Positions 60,680 to 64,000 of a DNA stretch of 64,000 bases are shown here, in pieces. The notes under the pieces were generated by a model. That model had not been told where the DNA came from, made no database searches, and saw only the letters and a list, made by a program, of their open reading frames with translations. The stretch's first letter is position 1; each line of letters opens with the position of its first letter. The stretch is from Calliopsis andreniformis (Eukaryota; Arthropoda; Insecta; Hymenoptera; Andrenidae). Position numbers and translations under genes: made by a program. Location: contig NC_135066.1 of assembly GCF_051401765.1 (NCBI RefSeq), positions 20,625,001 through 20,689,000 of the forward strand, written 5' to 3'.

Positions 60680-62685
60680 ACAGTTGCTCATGTCTATTAT
60701 TCCTATTTTACTTGTGATTCCTTTGTGGTACCTCACACATAAGTATTGTACATAAAATCCAAGTTTTTAGGTCTGTTAGTTCAAAAAATACTTAATGATG
60801 TTTGGAAACAAGAAAATGTAGTTAAGAGGAAAATTAATTTGAATTAAATTTAAAGTCAGCTTACCTAGTATACGTATAAGGGAAAACGACATAGAATTAG
60901 AGCTAATGTAACGATCAACTTCAGAAAAAAACTGTTTCATGTTGAAAAAGGCGGGCTTAATTTCTCACGAAAATGAATTCTGCAAAAACATTCAGGACAA
61001 CAATAACCCTCTGCTGTTCCTGACTCTGCTGATTCTTACAGAGGACACTCCTTGTGTCAGCTTTATTGCTACCAATATAAATATCTTCACCAATTCTTGA
61101 TAGTGCCGATGAAAACATAACCTTGTTCTGCTCACTTGTATTCGTCGCCTTCGACATTCTTCTTCTTTATAGCCACAAAATTTACGACGTCCGATCAACA
61201 AAGTGCATCTCGGCCGATCCCAAAAGAATTTTCATCGTCTCACAAGTTCCATGGCTTGTCGAATTGTCAGAATTGGGAAGGACTTTGAAGGACCTATTTG
61301 CTCGAATATCGCACTATCAAAGTGTCTGAATCGATTTTTATTCCGACCCAGTAACTCGATGGCTTGACTGTTTCATAAATCTATTCCTGTCTCTGAGGAA
61401 CAAATTTTTCCACGACGATTGTACTTGTGTTATGTATTATGCAGAAAGCTGTAGCTTTATGAGGCGCACTTCGATCGTGTTGGAGGATTCAGTAATAAAG
61501 GGTGAACTGTAGTAATGTTTACTTACAACAAAGTTTGAATTTAAATTATTTATTTTTCACATTATACTATCTTTTACTAGTTATTTACTATTAATTTCAT
61601 TATTTTATTTTTGAAGAAATTCAGTTTTAACATTTAATAAGTAAGCATGTATTTAAACACACTCTGCTTTTTTCAGTCAATTTAGTTAATCATTGTTAGT
61701 TTGTTACATTTACGAACAATAGATGTAACCATTTCATATAATTTTAAAAAATAGTCAGGAACGAAGCTTCAATAATTCCTTTATTTTAATTAACAAGAAG
61801 TTGATAATGCTCCCGATATTGCAAACAAAGTCTAGTTCGGCGAAATACAAAAGCATGAACTGACATTCGTCACTCTTTGAAACGCTTGAATGGTATTACG
61901 TTTTAATGCAAAGAAATTTATACCATTTTTAGAATAAAATATTTAGTTCATGCGACTCTACAAATAAAAATCTAAGAGAGTGAAATCTGACAATACCTGT
62001 GTGATATAACTATTTATGATGATGGAACAATATGAAGAGCGATATCTTCAGCATTTTTGAGCTATTAAAATAAATATAAATAAGTATATTCTTAACTTAT
62101 TTTTATTTGAGAAATTACCTTCTTTTCGGTTGTATCATGATTTTGAAAAGATCCTGTAGAAAATATTTAAAATAAAGTACACAATATAATATTGAAAAGA
62201 TCAAACAAATTTTAATCTAGAATTCATTCTTTTTGTTAAATCTATGAATATGGGAATTTACAAAATTTGCACAGTCTACTGGTAATGTTCTAATACTAAA
62301 GGTATGACTGTAAATAAATGAAAAAGTGTTTTTATTTACACTAAAAAGATGTAAAGAGACTTTGGAGTAGTGAATTTACATTTCAAACAGTTCCATTACC
62401 TTTGCTTCTACATTTCGAGGACTTTAATTACAGAAAAGAGGAGATAATTATTTCGAGGAATTTTCTATACAGCTAAGTATACACAAAAGTAATCATACAT
62501 TGAAATGTGAAAAACTAATCAAGAATTATGAAAAAGCGAACAAGAAATTAGTCCGCATTTTAAATATAATAGTTTCCCCTTAAGAATCTTATATAAGTTT
62601 TTATTCTCGACACAGCATTGTGTATGAATAAGTACTAACAATATGTATGTTAATATTTTTTCAACGTCACTCTATTTTGAAGAAA
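60680..62685. other. Gene-poor DNA with a weak zinc-finger-like trace
   Basis: On the minus strand, 60937-61010 can be read as YCCPECFCRIHFREKL before a stop, similar to a Cys/His zinc finger at the end of some transposases. The open frame at 61157-60957 leads into it with a frame change. Nothing else is recognised up to 62685. Confidence 0.25.
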
Positions 62686-62691
62686 CTAGAA

Positions 62692-62858
62692 TCACGATTT
62701 CGCCATACGAGGTTTGAAAAACATGAGTACTTTAGAACTAATTGTAAGAAAATGCTCCCGCATTCCGTCAACAATTAATACATCGTGAAAGTCATCCTGT
62801 TGAATGCGATACGTAATCATGCGCAACAACATCGTCTTGGGATGTTTGTAGCGTTTAT
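62692..62858 (-). other. Candidate terminal coding exon, unidentified
   Basis: A strong 3' splice site (TTATTTCTCTTATTGATTTCAG, AG at 62860-62859) is followed by about 55 open codons ending at TGA 62694-62692. The reading includes YKHPKTMLLRMITYRIQQ and VLIVDGMREHFL and is compositionally protein-like. An upstream coding-like stretch at about 63080-63033 (RERPEALNFDFDEIA, then GTATGT) could be the previous exon, but the phases do not agree. No family is recognised. Confidence 0.3.
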
Positions 62859-63411
62859 CTGAAATCAATAAGAGAAATAAGAAAGAGTGTTCTAGTGTTA
62901 AATCATAGGGTTTGAAAAATATGTAGGAAAAATGTGTCATATAAGAGTTGGTTTTAGTTATGATCATTATAGACGTTTGTGGAAAATCCATCAGTAATAG
63001 GGTATCGTGTCAATCACATAACAAAACGACGGTATTACATACTGCAATTTCATCAAAATCAAAATTTAACGCTTCGGGTCGTTCTCGTATTAGTCTAGTA
63101 CAGTGATGCTCAGGAAATGTGCTCGCGAACACCTGACAGTGCCCAAAAATCCCCGCGGGCGGCCAAGTCCGGGCGACTTCCCCACTCTGTAAGGAACGGC
63201 CGTAAAGTAGGGTCCCTTGTGAATGTAGATGTCAACGCTTGTTACAACTACAAGAACACTCACGATGGACGTAAAATACCCAGCAAAGACGTGCACTATT
63301 CGTGTTTCACGAGAAGTCTCTTATGTGCACTGCGTTTCACGAGACTTCGCGTAAAACAGAAGCAATAAGTTATCCTGTATTTATTAGTTTTGAGTGTTCC
63401 TGAACAAAATA

Positions 63412-63534
63412 AGCTCTGAAAAGAGCTGATTTGTAATTTCTGTCGATCTGTAAAGATCTATCGTAATAGCTCTGAAACGAGTTAAGTTGTAATTTCCGTC
63501 GATCTATAAAGATCTGTAGTAGTAGCTGTGAAAA
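63412..63534. repeat. 56 bp tandem repeat, two copies plus a partial third
   Basis: Units start AGCTCTGAA at 63412 and 63468 and AGCTGTGAA at 63524, exactly 56 bp apart. Each full unit contains GTAATTTCYGTCGATCTRTA followed by AAGATCT. Nearby, GTTTCACGAGA occurs twice (63304 and 63334). It may be part of an LTR or a small satellite. Confidence 0.8.
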
Positions 63535-63539
63535 GTTTT

Positions 63540-64000
63540 GTGGCCATTACTGTTTCTCGTTAGTAACATTTCGTAGCTTTTCAAGCTACCGTATTGTTTG
63601 AAAACCTAATTAAATGAAATGGCCACATTTCGTACCTGACCACAGGTAAAGCAGCCCGAATATTCAAATACCATTATTGACTGAAACTTCGTTAATAAAG
63701 GATTTCTTTAAACGATGCATTACTGTTATGTACAGTTGTCATTTTAAATTGTACATGTAGCGAATCGGTTGATTTCTTTCATATAAAACAGAATTCATAT
63801 TTTCTAAATGATTAAAATTTACATGCAGAAAATATAATCTAATGTTTAATATTATTTCATAAATTAAATAACATTTGTCGTTATACTTTGTCTACAAAAA
63901 TATAATTCTTACGGAGAAATCGAAAATTAATACCTTTAATTCGGATGAAAAAAGAGTTATGTGGAAAAAACGACAATTGTCGATTATGTCTTTAATAAAC
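63540..64000. other. Unassigned AT-rich end of the window
   Basis: No gene, repeat or element end recognised. Confidence 0.4.

Overview
The window looks like insect nuclear DNA that is AT-rich and holds very little host coding sequence. Nearly everything recognisable is a transposable element (TE) or its remains. Three things point to an arthropod, most likely a hymenopteran and possibly an ant: the element families (I-clade and Jockey LINEs, a Mag-like gypsy Gag, Tc1, Merlin, Transib, PIF/Harbinger with MADF-BESS, hAT), the many long-arm inverted-repeat MITEs with TACAGGRTG ends, and the base composition. The species call is inference; no host gene could be named. No rRNA, tRNA, CRISPR or bacterial operon was seen.

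Layout. 1-1020: unassigned flank. 1021-6500: a near full-length but broken I-clade LINE with ORF1, endonuclease, RT and RNase H; its first bases match an Inr+DPE core promoter. 6501-10716: unassigned DNA with a microsatellite, a diverged tandem duplication and a TATA-like site. 10757-12106: a compact retroelement with 68-70 bp LTRs around one intact gag reading frame and no pol. 13560-15026 and 28164-29288: two copies of a foldback transposon with ~500 bp arms. 16016-17006: an almost perfect 1 kb palindrome. 21234-21378: a Harbinger-type MITE. 23450-23968: a Transib (RAG1-related) transposase fossil, followed by a fragment with a hammerhead-like core. 27557-30545: nested inverted repeats beside a Merlin transposase pseudogene with two introns. 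31745-32135: a MITE. 32608-33116: a MITE split by a 237 bp solo LTR. 37076-38938: matching MITE ends around a 5'-truncated Jockey LINE. 42219-42643 and 46388-46622: MITEs, with a hAT C-terminus between them at 46138. 53610-54339 and 55604-56848: two Tc1 elements. 58283-60672: a Harbinger element with TTA target duplications and a MADF-BESS gene fossil. 63412-63534: a 56 bp tandem repeat.

How the parts relate. The window is a graveyard of at least ten superfamilies with repeated nesting. Most coding remnants carry stops or frameshifts. The exception is the gag of the short-LTR element, which stays open for over 300 codons and is the best candidate for something active or domesticated. The long foldback arms would give long double-stranded RNA if transcribed, so they are plausible endo-siRNA sources. 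A few coding-like stretches (39340-39955, 49148-49288, 62692-62858) match nothing I recognise and could be host exons or unknown elements.
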